A stretch of 64,000 bases of DNA. Source: Dryas octopetala. Lineage: Eukaryota > Streptophyta > Magnoliopsida > Rosales > Rosaceae. Shown here piece after piece: positions 1 through 9,179 of the stretch. The DNA is taken from positions 3,177,825-3,241,824 of the forward strand of contig OY992836.1 in NCBI GenBank assembly GCA_963921425.1, in the 5' to 3' direction. Position numbers and translations under genes: made by a program. The notes under the pieces are model-generated. The model saw nothing but the letters and a program-made list of their open reading frames with translations. It searched no databases and was not told where the DNA came from. Every line of letters begins with the position of its first letter. Position 1 is the stretch's first letter.

Positions 1-64
1 ACATGGTCGAATTTATGGTTTCCAATGGTGGCCACATGGTCGAATTTATGGTTTCCAATGGTGG
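1..64. repeat. 33-bp tandem repeat, two copies
   Basis: Two almost perfect head-to-tail copies of a 33-bp unit beginning ACATGGTCGAATTTATGG, copy 1 at 1-33 and copy 2 at 34-64. The first copy touches the window edge, so the array may extend to the left. No coding meaning is evident; the same words recur in the inverted repeat just downstream. Confidence 0.85.
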
Positions 65-92
65 AATGTGCTATAGTCAGATCTGGTTGAAT

Positions 93-188
93 TTTTTGTC
101 GCCACATGGTCGAATTTTTGGTCGCCACATGCTGGAATGTGCTATAGCCATGTGGCGACCACAAATTCGACCATGTGGCAACCAAAAA
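93..188. repeat. Foldback inverted repeat sharing words with the tandem array
   Basis: The arm at about 93-131 is the reverse complement of the arm at about 149-188 with few mismatches; both contain GTCGCCACATG and GGTCGAATTT in opposite orientations. The spacer is about 17 bp. This could be the end of a foldback or MITE-type element lying mostly left of the window, or a locally inverted copy of the tandem unit. No terminal duplication can be checked because the left side is cut off. Confidence 0.7.
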
Positions 189-284
189 TTCAACAAGATT
201 TGGGCTTTTTAGAGAAAAACTCATTTAAAAATAAACCCATTTAAAGGGTATTGTTGGGCGACGTGGGTTTTTTTTCATTGGATT

Positions 285-484
285 TTGCTGGGTTTGTTGC
301 TGCATCTGCTGGGTTTGTTGAATCTACTGGGTTTGCTGCATCCGCTGGGTTTACTGTAGCAGTAAGGGATGGGGGCGTCGATGGTTGGGACGACGAGTGG
401 TGCAATGACGATGGGGCAATGGTTGGTTAGGGAGGAAGGAAGGAAGGAAGGAAGGAAGGAAGGAGGGAGGGAGGGAGGGAGGGC
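285..484. repeat. Low-complexity block: TGCTGGGTTTG-type units and GGAA/GGGA microsatellite
   Basis: At about 285-360 the words GCTGGGTTTG and TGCTGCAT recur with an irregular spacing near 20 bp. At 430-484 there is a GGAA run that changes to GGGA. Short open frames here are products of the repeat composition. I see no gene between 190 and 585. Confidence 0.7.
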
Positions 485-585
485 CCGAGGGCTACGGTTG
501 GCTGGGAAAGAGAGAGAAAAAAAAATTACAGAAAAAAAAGTCAAAATAGTTTATGGGGTATTAAAAGGGTATATTGAATAAAATT

Positions 586-1553
586 ACTCTTATTTTTTTG
601 TTTCCTTATTTCTCTCCCCTTCACTTTCTCTGTACTGCTCCTTCCCATCGCCGAATTTCTTTTCGCCGGCCGCCCAAGCCCACCGGCGTGATCCCCACGG
701 GCCGATCTTCCTTCCTTAGGCCACAAGCCCGCCGTCCCACCCCTAACAGCTGCAGAATCAAGCCGTAAAGCAGCTCCACCGCTGGACGATTTCACCGATT
801 TCGAGCTCCAATCATCAAAATTCTTGGTGGGTTTTCTTAATCTCTTCATGAGCTTCAAAACCCATATGAAATTTCTGGTTTATTTTGATGTTTTGAGGAT
901 TTGAATTTTAGGGTTTGAGAACCCATTTCGGGTTCACCTTTGATTTCGGGTTTGGGGTTATTTTTGTTTGGTTTTGTGTTGATTTTCAACCTCTAGGAAC
1001 CCAAAGTGTTGTTTTTGTTTGAGAAATCTTAGTTTTTGCACGAAAACCACCACTGGTCGCCGCTGCCACCGCCAGCGCAGTCGCAGGTTGGTTGTGTTTT
1101 TATCATGTCTTGGCTTGTTGATCCCCCATGAGACTTTTCCAAGGTCAATTCGTGTTTTTGCTGTTTTCTAAGTGTCAAAACGAGCCGGGCTGCCATCACA
1201 CGTGGTGGTGGCCGCTAGTTTTGGCCGTTCAAGTGCCAAATTGTTTTGTTTTGTGAATCCTGTTGTGATTGTGTTGGTTACTGGTCTTAACAAGTCGTCC
1301 AAATCTGAGCAAAGGCGTGTGAAGGGCATTTTGGTCATTTCATGTTGTCAATGTGTAATGGTCAACCAAGCCTAAATTGTAAATTGTGAGTGAACATGTT
1401 TTAGAGGAATTAACTTAATTGCTATGTGTATTTAATCGGTAATTCTAGGATTGAATTAATGATGGTTTTTGTTGTTAAATGGATCACTGAATCATTGTAG
1501 TTGACAGATTAAATTGATGTTGTTGTTGTTGTTGCTAACTAAATTAATATATG
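586..1553 (+). mobile_element. Left part of a decayed gypsy-type LTR (probable)
   Basis: This stretch has the anatomy seen in the other gypsy LTRs of the window: a pyrimidine-rich leader (about 595-640), a short GC-rich section (650-790), then AT-rich sequence with intron-like texture. At 1433-1500 it contains words (GGTAATTCTAGGATT, TGGATCACTGAATC) that recur at 5283-5365 on the other side of the nested element, so both sides probably belong to one LTR. Its start could not be found and may lie upstream. No intact gene is visible. Confidence 0.4.
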
Positions 1554-3081
1554 TGTGAGACCCTCAAAAATTTTGGTGTTTGGATTTCAAAGGTTTGGAG
1601 ATCAAAGGTTGGTTGTGAACCATAGGAACTCTGTATTCGTTTTTACAAGTACGTAGTATTTTTCTGAATATTTTTCTAAGTCTCGGAGTGTTTTTGGAGT
1701 TGAAGAAATTTCGGCCATTGATCCATTTTGATCAAATGGCCAGGATGGTGACAAGTGGCAACATATGGTGGCAAAGGAGAAAGCCACGCGAAGAAAGGAG
1801 AACTCGATCGGTGGAAAGCACCACTGAGGGCTCGGTGAAGCCACCGAGCGATCAGCATGCCTTGCCGAGCGCTCGGCAATCCGGTGATGGCTCGGTGAAG
1901 CCACCGAGCGATCAGCAATCCGGCGAGGGCTTGGTATGGTTTTGAAACTATATGATTAATTGGTTTTTATATTGCGAACTATTGAGGTTAATAATTGTGA
2001 TTAGGCATTTAATTTGCCAGATTAATTGATTGATGTTATTAGATTATCCTGTGATTTGAGGATAGATTGTTGGGCCAGATAGACTAATTGTGATTTGAAA
2101 ATATCTTGGGATGACCGTGTTGACCAGATTTAGGATTAATGTACCAGTTGGTCAAGATATTGTGGTTTGACACGACCTGAGAGTAACAAGGGAATTGGGT
2201 AGGTTGAGATACTAGTGTGAATGTATGATATGGCAGGTAGCTCAGACATTACTATGGGCCATTGTATGTGGCTGTTGCCAGATCGTACAAATGTCCATGA
2301 AGTATGTGTAGCAATTGGCCAGGTTTACAATCAGAGATAGTCAGTCTCTCTACCAGTTCATTTTTACGTTGGATCGGTCATGAGATTGTTGATGTTGGTG
2401 ATTGGCCAATTTCGATAGCCATTGTGTTGATTTGGTGGTTAGTGCTTTGTTAAGCACATGAACGCTTTAGTAAGCCTGATTGTTGGAGATTCTTGTTATC
2501 GGCTTAGTTCTTACTCTAGTTGTGTTGGTGGTTAGTGTTGGTACTTCGTTGAGTACAGGAACACTTGGAGATGCCTGTTTGTGTGTGACTTGTAGTCACA
2601 GTTTGTTTTTGGTTGTGGGTGTGAGTCGTTTCACCCATACGAGCTTGCGAAAGCTTACAGGGTTTGTTCTTTAACCCAGTGCACCATTCAACGGTGCAGC
2701 GGTTGGTTTTGCAAGTTAAATAAGACTGAGGAAGCAGCGTGGAGGAGATGTGGCAATTGGTAATTCAGAAATGGTTTTTCTCTTTTATTTGTAAAGAGCT
2801 TTATATTTACTTCAGCTCATTAATATTCGAAACAGTTGTATAAGGTTACTATTTATTTATGTAATCTTGGAGGTTGGTTTTTAATGTATTTGATTTATTT
2901 ATTCCATTGCGTAGTTTGCATTATGATCCAACCCGGTATTTTGTGTTTAAACTCAGCCTTACATTGATTGTTCGGTTCTAGATGCGAGTTGCCGAGCTTG
3001 GTTGTTCCATCTAGGGCTGAATGGTCAGTGTGGCGCTGTAAATCACCCGAATCTTCCAAACCGGGAGTTTGGAGCGTCACA
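1554..3081 (+). repeat. 5' LTR of the minimal-interior element, promoter region deleted
   Basis: Aligns with 3358-5141 along most of its length; shared landmarks include CAGGTAGCTCAGACATT (2234 and 4290) and AGATGCGAGTTGCCGAGCTT (2979 and 5040). Relative to the 3' LTR it lacks about 325 bp corresponding to 3674-4000, which in the 3' copy contains the TATA-like CTATATAG and the pyrimidine-rich leader. It also has a duplicated GC-rich hairpin block at 1830-1918 not doubled in the 3' copy. The two LTRs have therefore diverged by indels as well as substitutions. Confidence 0.85.
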
Positions 3082-3087
3082 GAAAAA

Positions 3088-3100
3088 TGGTATCAGAGCA
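3088..3100 (+). other. Primer-binding site (initiator tRNA-Met type)
   Basis: TGGTATCAGAGCA lies six bases after the end of the 5' LTR and matches the standard plant retrotransposon primer-binding site complementary to the 3' end of initiator tRNA-Met. Confidence 0.9.
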
Positions 3101-3344
3101 TGGATTTTGGAGTAGGTTTGAAAAGAAAAATAGGATCAGAGTATAAATGATTTTGGGATTGTTTACAGAAATGTTTTCGAACTTGATTAATGAGCTGTAA
3201 ATTGTTTTGAGACTGGATACCTATTGATTGCTATCTCTTCGCCTGCTCCTCAGAGTTTTGAGAAGGTTAGTTTTTCCCTTGTAAACTGCTAGAACTTGTT
3301 TGTTGCAGTTTGTTGTTAGGAATTTTGGAGACAAAATTCTTTTT

Positions 3345-3357
3345 AAGGAGGGTAGAT
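3345..3357 (+). other. Polypurine tract
   Basis: AAGGAGGGTAGA directly precedes the 3' LTR start (about 3358), the expected plus-strand primer position of a gypsy-type element. Confidence 0.75.
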
Positions 3358-5141
3358 GGTGAGGCCCTGAAAGATTTTAGTGTTTGATTTTCAAAGGTTT
3401 GGAGATCAAAGGTTGGTTGTGAACCAATAAGAACTCTGTATTCGTTTTTACGAGTATGGAGTATTGTTCTGGGTATTTTTCTGAGTCCCGGAGTTTTTTT
3501 GGAGTTAAAGGAATTTCGGCGGTTGATCCATTTTGATCAAATGGTCAGATGGTGACAAGTGGCAACATCTGGTGACAAGGGAGGAAGCCACCCGAAGAAA
3601 GGAGAACTCGGTGGAATTTTGTGGAAAGCACCACCGAGCGATCGGCAATCCGACAAGGGGTCAGCATGGTTTTCTCTATATAGCCCCTCCAGTTTTCTCT
3701 CTTCTGTCTCATTTCTCATCCGCAGCTTTCTCTCTTTTTCAGTTCTCTCTGTTCTCTCTCTTAGCTGAGAGTTTTTCTTTGAGTTTTCCCTTCACTCGCG
3801 GAGGGGGGGAGGCGGTGAAGTACTCATGATGGTTTAGGATGCACGGAATCCAGGTGGGTGAACAGTGTATTTATTTTGTGGGTAGAACTGTGTATTTGTT
3901 TTGTGTTATTTAACTGCATTATTTTCAGTTAATTGCTTATGTGCTAGAATTTGGTGTAATTCTAGGATTGGAATCATGTTTGTGATTCGAGGATGATTTT
4001 GAACCTCTATGATTAATTGGTTTTTATATTACGAACTATTAAGGTTAATAGTTGTGATTAGGCATTTAATTTGCCAGATGGATTGATTGATGTTATTTAA
4101 TTATCTTGTGATTCGAGGATAGATTGTTGGGCCAGATAGGCTAATTGTGATTTGAGAATATCTTGGGATGACCGTGTTGACCGGATTTGAGATTAATGTA
4201 CCGGTTGGTCAAGATATTGTGGTTTGACACGACCTGAGAGTAATAAGTGAATTGGATAGGCTGAGATACCAGTGTGATTGTATGATATGGCAGGTAGCTC
4301 AGACATTATTATGGGCCATTGTACGTGGTTGTTGCTAGATCGTACAAATGTGCATGAAGTATGTGTAGCAATTCGCCAGGTTTACAATCAGAGATGGTCA
4401 GTCTCTACCAATTCATTTTTACGTTGGATTAGACGTGAGATTGTTGATGTTGGTGATTGGCCAATTTGGATCGGCCATTGTGTTGATTTGGTGGTTAGTG
4501 CTTTGTTAAGCACATGAACGCTTTAGTAAGCGTGATTGTTGGAGATTCTTGTTATCGGCTTAGTTCTTACTCTAGCTGAGTTGGTGGTTAGTGTTGGTAC
4601 TTCGTTGATTATAGGAACACTTGGAGATGCATGTTTGTCTGTGAATTGTAGTCACAGTCTGTTTTTGGTTGTGGGTATGAGTCGTTTCACCCATACGAGC
4701 TTGCAAAAGTTTATCGGGTTTGTTCTTTAACCTGGTGCACCATTCAACTGTGCAGCGGTTAGTTTTGCAAGTTAAGTAAGACTGAGGAAGTAGCGTGAAG
4801 GAGATGTGGTAATTGGTAATTCAAAAGTGGTTTTTCTCTTTTATTTGTAAAAAGTTTTGTATTTACTTCAGCTCATTAATATTCGAAACAGATGTACAAG
4901 GTTATTATTTATTTATGTAATCTTGGGGGTTGGCTTTTAATCAAAGTATTTGATTTATTTATTCCGCTGCGTAGTTTGTATTCTGATCCAACCCGATATT
5001 TTGTTTTTAAACTCAGCCTTATATTGATTGTTCGGTTCTAGATGCGAGTTGCCGAGCTTGATAGTTCCATCTAAAGTTAAATGGTCAGTGTGGCGCTATA
5101 ACGCACCCGAATCTTCCAACCCGGGGGTTTGGGGAGTCACA
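3358..5141 (+). repeat. 3' LTR of the minimal-interior element
   Basis: About 1784 bp. It retains the U3 end with CTATATAG at 3675-3682 followed by a CT-rich stretch (3692-3800), a plausible transcription start region that the 5' copy has lost. It ends GTCACA at 5141. Confidence 0.85.
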
Positions 5142-5918
5142 ATATAGGTGTTGAATCCCAAATCACCAAAGATAATAATGGGGTGATTAACTTAGATAAT
5201 GACATGTTGTTAGGTAAAGAATTGATATGATGAAATTTTATATGGTACTGTGACTTAGCACATTTGGTGTGGATTTATTGGTAAATTCTAGGATTTTATT
5301 AGGAGAATTAAATTGATGATGTTTTTGGGTATATGGATCTACTTGATAATTCCATGACTGAATCGTTGTGGATTGCGTGATTATCTGATGATGGGTTATT
5401 TGTTAATTGCATAATTGGACTATATAGGTATACTAATGGTTGTGCTGAATGTGATGTGTGATGAAGGTAATGATTTTGGATTGTTGAGGATCGGCTTTGA
5501 GTCACCAACATGGTTTTTCATAGTATTAATCGAATATGATGGAAATTGAGAAATGGGATTAAGAGTTTAATTGAATACACATGAGCTTCTGTTTAGTTTA
5601 GTTCACTCATACGAGCTTCACAGCTTACCAGGTTTTTATGTAACCCGGTGCACTATTCCATGGTGCATGGGTTTGTGTTAGAGAGGACAAGGCAGTGAGA
5701 CCCAGTTGAACGGTTAAACATTTATTGTATTTAATTGGCTCATTATTTGTATTTAATAAAAGTATTTGCTTTTGCTATTAAATTATTTTTTATAAATTTG
5801 GGTTTTAAATTTTAACAGGCTTACGTATTTTAAGGAATTTGGGATTACAATGTCGAAACAGCTAGGCATTGTACTCTTGAACTCCTTAAAGTGCGTACCC
5901 GGGGTACGGGGCGTGAAA
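5142..5918 (+). mobile_element. Right part of a decayed gypsy-type LTR
   Basis: The last 100 bp (5818-5918) match 52063-52171 closely, including GGCATTGTACTCTTGAA and the terminal CGGGGTxCGGGGCxTGA motif. Sequence similarity stops at 5918, which marks the LTR end (final CA changed to AA). Together with 586-1553 it was the landing site of the element at 1554-5141. No coding sequence. Confidence 0.65.
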
Positions 5919-6230
5919 TTCACAAAAATTGGATGTAAAATGACAAAGATATTAAAGATGGAAGTTGCTCATACGTGTATTTTGGTAAACTTTCGGCGAA
6001 ATTTCACCCAAATTTCGATAAACCCATCCATTTTCAACATTTCCTAGCCCTCCCCAATGACTTCTCTGAGTTTCCCAGCCCCCCCTCGGCGGCTTCTCTG
6101 CATTTCCCATCCCCCCCCCCCCCGAGCCGGCTTCCCCCCATGACCCCAGAACAGAGATCGGCGGTGAAAGAGAGTGAAGTGACAGAGATGCAAGAGAGAG
6201 AGGGGAGAAAGAGAACTGAGAAACAAAGAT

Positions 6231-6288
<58 letters not shown>

Positions 6289-6974
6289 CGGCGGCACAAA
6301 GTTGAGAAAGAGAGTGAAAAGATATGTTTAGGACTTTAGGGTATACAGCTTGGTTAACAACTTGAATATAATATAATATACTTTCTAGTTTCTTATTCAA
6401 GGCTTTAGCTTTTTCTTTTTTGGGTCTGAAAGGCTTTAACACTTCACACTTCGACTTCAACACTCAATAGGCCTTCAACATATTGGGAATTATTTTTTTT
6501 TTGTTTTGGCCATCAGCATATTGGGTATTACAAATTGGTGGAACTGTGGAAGTAATAGGTTTTATAATTTTTTAGAGTTTTAGAGTTTTAGAATTTTAGG
6601 AATATCAAGTATAAAAAATTTAATAAAAAAAATATATATAAACTAAACAACTATATAAACATAATTATATAATTTTTGTACAAAAAATAAAAACATAATT
6701 ACATAATTTATGGGTATTAACTAGTTTAATTAAAAACTTTGTACTAAAACTATATACATTACATATTTAAATATGTTTTTTTGTCAGACATTAGGGTATT
6801 AAAAATGTAATAAAACCTAATTAAAAGTTCAAAACAATATAAAACTATAATATGGTTTTTTTTTTTTTAGAAAAACTATAATATGGGTTTAGTAATTTTA
6901 TATAAGTTTATAAACTAAATATCACTATGGAGTATTTAAGTTTATAATTTTATATAAGTTTGTAAGTATATAAG
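5919..6974. other. Intergenic, low-complexity and AT-rich; no gene seen
   Basis: Contains a C-run (6110-6122), a long GA dinucleotide microsatellite (6237-6283) and, from 6480, very AT-rich sequence with A and T runs. Several open frames up to 139 codons on the minus strand derive from the microsatellite (Ser-Leu repeats) and are not credible genes. Confidence 0.7.
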
Positions 6975-7130
6975 TGATGAGTGTGCATTTTGCATCACTT
7001 TATAATACTAATTCTTTCACCCAGAGTGTTACAACTCGATATTTTATGTTTCTTGTCTTGTTTTTGTGTTTTCAGGTCAAATGAAGCAGAAATAGGAAAA
7101 AAAAAAAGCAAATTGAGCCATTTTGGGACA

Positions 7131-7433
7131 TTTCCTGGTCAAATTAGGAAAATGGGTCAATTCCTAGTCAAACCAGGAAAATAGCAGAAATCCTAGTCAA
7201 ATGAGGATTCCTAGTCACACTAGGAAACATCAAGTCCAAAATCATCATTGTCGAGCCAGAAATGAGAAATCCTGATTGAAACAAGAATTCCTGGTTGAAC
7301 TAGGAAACCTAACCCTACTAGGGAAAGGAGTCCTAATGACACTAGGAGACCCCAGGGGCAATATGGTTATTACGAGGAGTCAAAATAGATAAGGAATCCT
7401 TCATTTACAAGAAATCCTAGTTGGACTAGGAAA
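7131..7433. promoter_or_regulatory. Array of imperfect CCTAGT/ACTAGG dyads in LTR U3
   Basis: At least eight sites of the form TCCTRGT-N4..6-ACTAGGA occur in 300 bp, for example at 7131, 7161, 7190, 7207, 7285 and 7414. Each is nearly palindromic and the array is repeated in the 3' LTR at 13452-13755. It lies upstream of the TATA-like box. Function is unknown; dense dyads in a U3 suggest protein binding sites or amplification of a short unit. Confidence 0.6.
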
Positions 7434-7864
7434 GGTTGGTCAAAGTCAACTCTATCAAGTCAAGGTTCCAGAATCTTCTAGAAGATGGTGGACATCCATG
7501 GAAATAAATGGAGGGAAGAAGTGAATTTGAATTCAAAAGGAAATGAGGGGTGAAATGGGAAGTCAAAGTCAATGGTCAAAGGTCAACTATGACATGTCAT
7601 CAAGTCAAATGGGCCATGGGCCTATGTCATGCTGAAATCAGAGGTGCCATGCATGCATGCATGCGCCAAACCCTAGCAGCCCATGCAACCCATCACGCAG
7701 GACCCAAGGTGGCAGCCCATGCGCATGAAGGAAACCCTAGGAGGCCTAGGCGTGTGTCACTTAAGCCCATTGCCAAGCCTTGCAGCAAGCCCATGCTTCT
7801 CCAAACCCTAGCTGCTGCCACATATGCTAAAAGCCTTGCCTCACAAAGATTTCTCTCTCACCTC

Positions 7865-7872
7865 TATAAATA
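7865..7872 (+). promoter_or_regulatory. TATA-like box of the Athila-like LTR
   Basis: TATAAATA, also present at 14207-14214 in the 3' LTR, followed by GAGAGA-rich leader sequence; the expected place for the transcription start of the element. Confidence 0.55.
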
Positions 7873-9031
7873 TATCCTATTCTCTCATTGTTTAGGATTC
7901 TCATAATTTTCATATTTTCAGAATTCAGAGAGAGAGAGAGGTGCCGAATTTTAGAGAGAGAGAGAGAGTTGGCGTGGCAGCAAGGAGAGAAGGTGCCTTT
8001 GCCGCAAGCCCTAGCTCACCCTAGTCGTGAGCCACCTGCTTGTGTGAGGTTCCCTTCTCCTCCTTGTCTTGCCGCAGCCCCCTCTTTGAATGTTCTTTAA
8101 TTTTTCGTCTAGAATTCTTCCTTTATTTTAGTTTTGCGTTTCTGATTTTATTATAATTATGGATTGAGATTTTTTTTTTATATTTCAGATTTTATTTTCT
8201 ATTTTAAATATGTAGTTTATTATTCTATCTTGCATGTTAGTTGTAGGTTGATTTTCAGAGATGTCATGCTTTAACAAATCGTTTATCCATCTCTTGATAA
8301 ATCAATTTGATGTTTGCATGTATTTAATTCTCATTATCTGATTGAATCCGTCACTAGTTGTTTGCGTCCTTTGACTGGCCACCTTAGGATAATTGCATCT
8401 AGTTTATTTGTTAGGTTTAGCTGTGGACTAATCAAAGACACTAAATCACAAGTAACAAGGGAATAAAGGATTATTTTTGGTAATGGTTTTGTGCGACTTG
8501 TATAAGGAAATAATCAAAGCTTGTATGTTGTGCATATTTGACGTTCTCATAGATCTTAATGACTCTTACATGGATAACAGTTGCCTTAGGGAATGCCTAA
8601 CAACGCTCTTAGGGAACATGTAAGTTAACTGATTATGGGAGGCCTAAGAAGCTCTTAATATATGCCTTATGAGAACAATTGCGAGAAAGTAACTAATCAA
8701 ACCTTTTTAGCTGTCAAACTTTTATACATTTTATTTGAATTGATTTGTCATTAGCCTTGGATGGTTGGAGTATGCATATCTGATTTGAAACTGAAAACTT
8801 AACATTGCAAGATAGGATAATGGGTGTGTGCGTGTGTTTCCATCTTTCTAAAACCCCCCCATTTAGTTATTCTAATTGATTAATTAAATTAATTTGTTGT
8901 TTATTAACCATTCCCTGTGGGATCGACCTCGTGCTTGTACGCTTTGCTACTGATGTGATTCGTGCACTTGCGAGTATACTTTGAATGAGATATGTTTTTA
9001 CTTTGTTCTAAGAAAACAATCAACAAGTTTT

Positions 9032-9048
9032 TGGCGCCGTTGCCGGAG
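9032..9048 (+). other. Primer-binding site (tRNA-Asp type)
   Basis: TGGCGCCGTTGCCGG lies six bases after the 5' LTR end and matches the established Athila/Tat-type primer-binding site complementary to tRNA-Asp. Confidence 0.9.
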
Positions 9049-9179
9049 AATGGTGTCTAATATCAATGCATTGGTTTAATTAGTTATTAGAATTAGGTTA
9101 TATTAGTTAGTTTTTATTTTTGGTCAGTTTTTAGTTTTTAATAAATGTCAAGCCTTTATAAGCATTCTTTCTACTGATT

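Larger units (their letters stand above)
1554..5141 (+). mobile_element. Non-autonomous LTR retrotransposon with giant LTRs and a 276-bp interior
   Basis: Two long direct repeats (about 1554-3081 and 3358-5141) enclose only some 276 bp. That interior starts with a primer-binding site for initiator tRNA-Met (3088-3100) and ends with a purine-rich tract (3345-3356), so it is a real retrotransposon skeleton and not a tandem duplication. LTRs begin TGTGAGACCC (5' copy) and end GTCACA. The flanks are ATATG (1549-1553) and ATATA (5142-5146), a 4-of-5 match consistent with an aged target duplication. There is no gag or pol, so movement would depend on enzymes from a related gypsy element. It sits inside another decayed LTR. 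Confidence 0.85.
6975..9025 (+). repeat. 5' LTR of the Athila-like element
   Basis: Begins TGATGAGTGTGCATTTTGC and matches 13299-15360 throughout, by eye in the mid-90s percent. U3 contains an array of CCTAGT...ACTAGG dyads (7131-7433). TATAAATA at 7865-7872 followed by a GA-rich leader is the likely core promoter, so U3 would be about 0.9 kb. Confidence 0.9.

Noticed and set aside
541-858. Minus-strand 105-codon open frame and plus-strand basic peptide near 574-768
   Set aside because: Low-complexity and arginine/proline-rich, inside what looks like an LTR leader; no domain and no splice or start context.
5952-6463. Several overlapping minus-strand open frames with Ser-Leu runs, up to 139 codons
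   Set aside because: They are translations of the GA microsatellite at 6237-6283 and C/G-rich flanks in all three frames; no conserved wording.
7131-7433. CRISPR-like array
   Set aside because: Units are short imperfect palindromes with irregular spacing, inside an LTR of a plant element and repeated in the other LTR; no cas genes.
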